Shown piece by piece: positions 42,358-43,691 of a stretch of DNA of 43,691 bases. The stretch is from contig JBCCJA010000029.1 in NCBI GenBank assembly GCA_039045975.1, positions 1-43,691 on the forward strand. Reading direction: 5' to 3'. Below the pieces are notes generated by a model that had not been told where the DNA came from, ran no database searches, and saw only the letters and a list, made by a program, of their open reading frames with translations. This DNA is from JBCCJA01 sp039045975 (GTDB lineage: Bacteria > Planctomycetota > Planctomycetia > Planctomycetales > Planctomycetaceae). Positions within the stretch are counted from its first letter, which is position 1. The number at the start of each line of letters is the position of its first letter. A program made the translations under genes and the position numbers.

Positions 42358-43521
42358 TCACTGCGCCGCGGCCGGTTCGTCGTAGATCACGAGTCGGACC
42401 TCCTGGCCCTGTCGCAGCGGCGACTTCGGCGGCGGGATCTGATCGCTGACGTGGTACTTCAACGCCGGGTTCGGTGCCGCCGGTCCGCGTTCCGGCTTCA
42501 TCTCGTAGCCGCGGGCCTGCAGGATTTCTTTGGCCTTGGGCCACGGCAGGCCGATGACGCTCGGCACGACTGTCGGGGGTTGAGTCGCGGCCGCGGCGAC
42601 GGCGGGGCCGGCCTCGTTCTGGACCCGCTTGTAGCCCTTCTTGGCGAGGAAGCCCAAGTCGAAGGGGTTCCCCGGCCACAGCTTGGCGATCCAATTATTC
42701 CCGCCGTTCACCGACCGTCGGACGAACTGGTACGTCGTCTCCTTATTGCCCGAGGGATCGATGATGCGGACCGCGTCGGGCATGTACTGGGGTTTGGCGA
42801 GGATCACCATCGCCCGCTGCCAGTTGGCCCGGTCCCGGCCGAGACGCGGGTGCACGGTGAGGACGACCCGTTGCGGCTCGTCGCGGACGATCTGGATGTC
42901 GTAGCGGGCGTGGGCTTTCTTCGGCGGCATGCCGAACAGGAACGGCAGCGGGCCGTCCATGATGTTCTCGCCGCGGGCGGGCGGCGGGATCTCGATCTGT
43001 TCGTACTGCTTCGCCTCGTGGTCGATCTGCGTGACCGACTCCCCGTCGCAGACCCACGATTCGGGCGTGCCGAGTTTGACCGCGAACGGCTGCCCGTTTT
43101 TCTGCTTGCCGGGCGGCGCGGCGAGGAGCGTCGGCTCGTTGTCGACGGTGATATCGATCCGGCCCTTATCGGGGGCCTCGTAGTAGTACTTGCCCTCCGA
43201 CCGCTGCTCGACGCCGAAGACGAAGTCGTACTCCCAGCGGCGGTGTTCGCCTTCGATTTTCTTGACGCCCTTCGTCGCGTTGTGCCAATCGGTGAGCAGA
43301 GTCTGCAGTTGAGGCCCGGGCGGGTCGGCACGGACCGGGATCGGCTGCGGGCGGGCCGCGGGTCGGCCTTCGCGGACCATCTCCTGTGCGTCGGCGGGCG
43401 TGAGCAGGCCGAGTTGCGCGACGAGGCCGATGAGCATCACCCGCGGCAGATCCTGAAACGCGGCACACCACGGCGCCGTGACCTCGTGAAAAATCTGCGA
43501 GAACATCGTCGGTCCGGCCAT
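42358..43521 (-). CDS. TIGR03009-like LolA-type protein with PASTA domain
   Basis: A 387-residue protein. The N-terminal stretch (about 28-46, MLIGLVAQLGLLTPADAQ) is a hydrophobic signal; the start at 43521 is not certain. The middle (about 65-300) is a LolA-like beta domain of the planctomycete TIGR03009 type: GKYYYEAPDKGRIDI, WVCDGESVTQIDHEAKQYEQ, MDGPLPFLFGMPPKKAHARY and NWQRAMVILAKPQYMPDAVR. The last 63 residues (VPSVIGLPWPKAKEILQARG) are a PASTA domain, usually a binder of peptidoglycan stem peptides. Fusion of the two suggests an envelope role. Family named from memory. Confidence 0.82.
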   Translation of the reverse strand: MAGPTMFSQIFHEVTAPWCAAFQDLPRVMLIGLVAQLGLLTPADAQEMVREGRPAARPQPIPVRADPPGPQLQTLLTDWHNATKGVKKIEGEHRRWEYDFVFGVEQRSEGKYYYEAPDKGRIDITVDNEPTLLAAPPGKQKNGQPFAVKLGTPESWVCDGESVTQIDHEAKQYEQIEIPPPARGENIMDGPLPFLFGMPPKKAHARYDIQIVRDEPQRVVLTVHPRLGRDRANWQRAMVILAKPQYMPDAVRIIDPSGNKETTYQFVRRSVNGGNNWIAKLWPGNPFDLGFLAKKGYKRVQNEAGPAVAAAATQPPTVVPSVIGLPWPKAKEILQARGYEMKPERGPAAPNPALKYHVSDQIPPPKSPLRQGQEVRLVIYDEPAAAQ

Positions 43522-43544
43522 CGAGACGCACCTGCTGCGGGGCC

Positions 43545-43562
43545 GTCCCCGCTGTCGGGGAC
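43545..43562. repeat. Dyad upstream of the TIGR03009-like gene
   Basis: GTCCCCG-CTGT-CGGGGAC, a perfect 7-bp inverted repeat with a 4-nt spacer, 24 nt before the start of the TIGR03009-like gene. A further GGGGAC follows directly. Possible operator or leader hairpin. Confidence 0.4.
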
Positions 43563-43620
43563 GCGACCGGGGACGCTAGCAAGTCGCCGCGAACGGCCGG
43601 AAGACGGATGTGAGGGGGGG

Positions 43621-43646
43621 AGCGAGGGGCGAATAGCGAGGGGCGA
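43621..43646. repeat. 12-bp tandem direct repeat
   Basis: AGCGAGGGGCGA occurs at 43621-43632 and again at 43635-43646 with AT between, giving a 14-bp period. A similar run of GGGG precedes it. Possibly low-complexity intergenic sequence; no gene is seen from 43563 to the window end. Confidence 0.5.
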
Positions 43647-43691
43647 GGAGGCCGTCTATCGGGGGCGTTGTGACTGAGGCGCCGTAGAAAC

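Overview
The window looks like chromosomal DNA of a member of the Planctomycetota. This is inferred from very high GC with strong GC at third codon positions, a DUF1552 plus DUF1592/1588/1585-type secreted cytochrome c/PA14 pair, a TIGR03009-like (LolA-type) protein, a Minf_1886-type protein, small exported CxxCH proteins and a soluble Hanks-type kinase. There is no phage, integrase, transposase, CRISPR array, rRNA or tRNA that I can see. It reads as ordinary core genome with scattered small operons, and many long antisense reading frames are by-products of the GC bias.

Layout. 1-5.9 kb (all minus strand): a coiled-coil protein with a PD-(D/E)XK nuclease-like core, a DUF3467 protein and the NAD(P)H-hydrate dehydratase nnrD form one unit. 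A TlpA-type thioredoxin lipid-free exported protein and a coupled Minf_1886/small membrane protein pair follow. 6-7.4 kb: DNA polymerase III delta-prime (holB) overlaps a tiny lipoyl-like domain protein that lacks the modified lysine. 7.6-11.8 kb: an exported protein, aroB (shikimate pathway) and, divergently, the AAA+ serine kinase prkA without its usual partners. 11.8-16.8 kb: a ROK sugar kinase with a Ppx/GppA-HD phosphatase, a divergent nucleoside phosphorylase-like protein and two conserved hypotheticals.

17.2-19.4 kb: two tandem Hsp20 genes, followed by a strong terminator, share an unusually AT-rich divergent control region with an alpha/beta hydrolase. 19.4-22.9 kb: CBS-pair protein, family 4 uracil-DNA glycosylase, soluble Ser/Thr kinase and two tandem small CxxCH exported paralogues. 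23.1-26.9 kb: a very large GlnE (glutamine synthetase adenylyltransferase) with what look like two GlnD-type ACT domains inserted between its two catalytic halves; this is the most striking gene here. 27-32.5 kb: an S41 carboxy-terminal processing protease, then the DUF1552/DUF1592 operon.

32.7-37.9 kb: flavodoxin-fold quinone reductase, YceI with a six-unit nonapeptide linker, isocitrate dehydrogenase with an NADP-type signature plus a DUF1772 membrane protein, amphi-Trp, SdpI-like and SemiSWEET small proteins. Two copies of an imperfect palindromic element (about 80 bp, 25-nt loop) lie between genes here. 38.2-40.3 kb: a class Ic-type ribonucleotide reductase beta subunit (Phe in place of the radical Tyr, Glu as first metal ligand), a clear terminator, and a MerR/CarH-like regulator whose B12-binding motif is lost. 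40.3-43.5 kb: a proline-rich membrane protein with a possible DUF218-like end, a small helical protein, and a TIGR03009-like protein fused to a PASTA domain.

I did not find a defence island or other clear new multi-gene system. The candidates most worth pursuing are GlnE-ACT-ACT, the R2c/degenerate B12 regulator pair, the lysine-less lipoyl/holB overlap, the coiled-coil nuclease-like protein and the palindromic repeats. All family names come from reading motifs; no database search was made.
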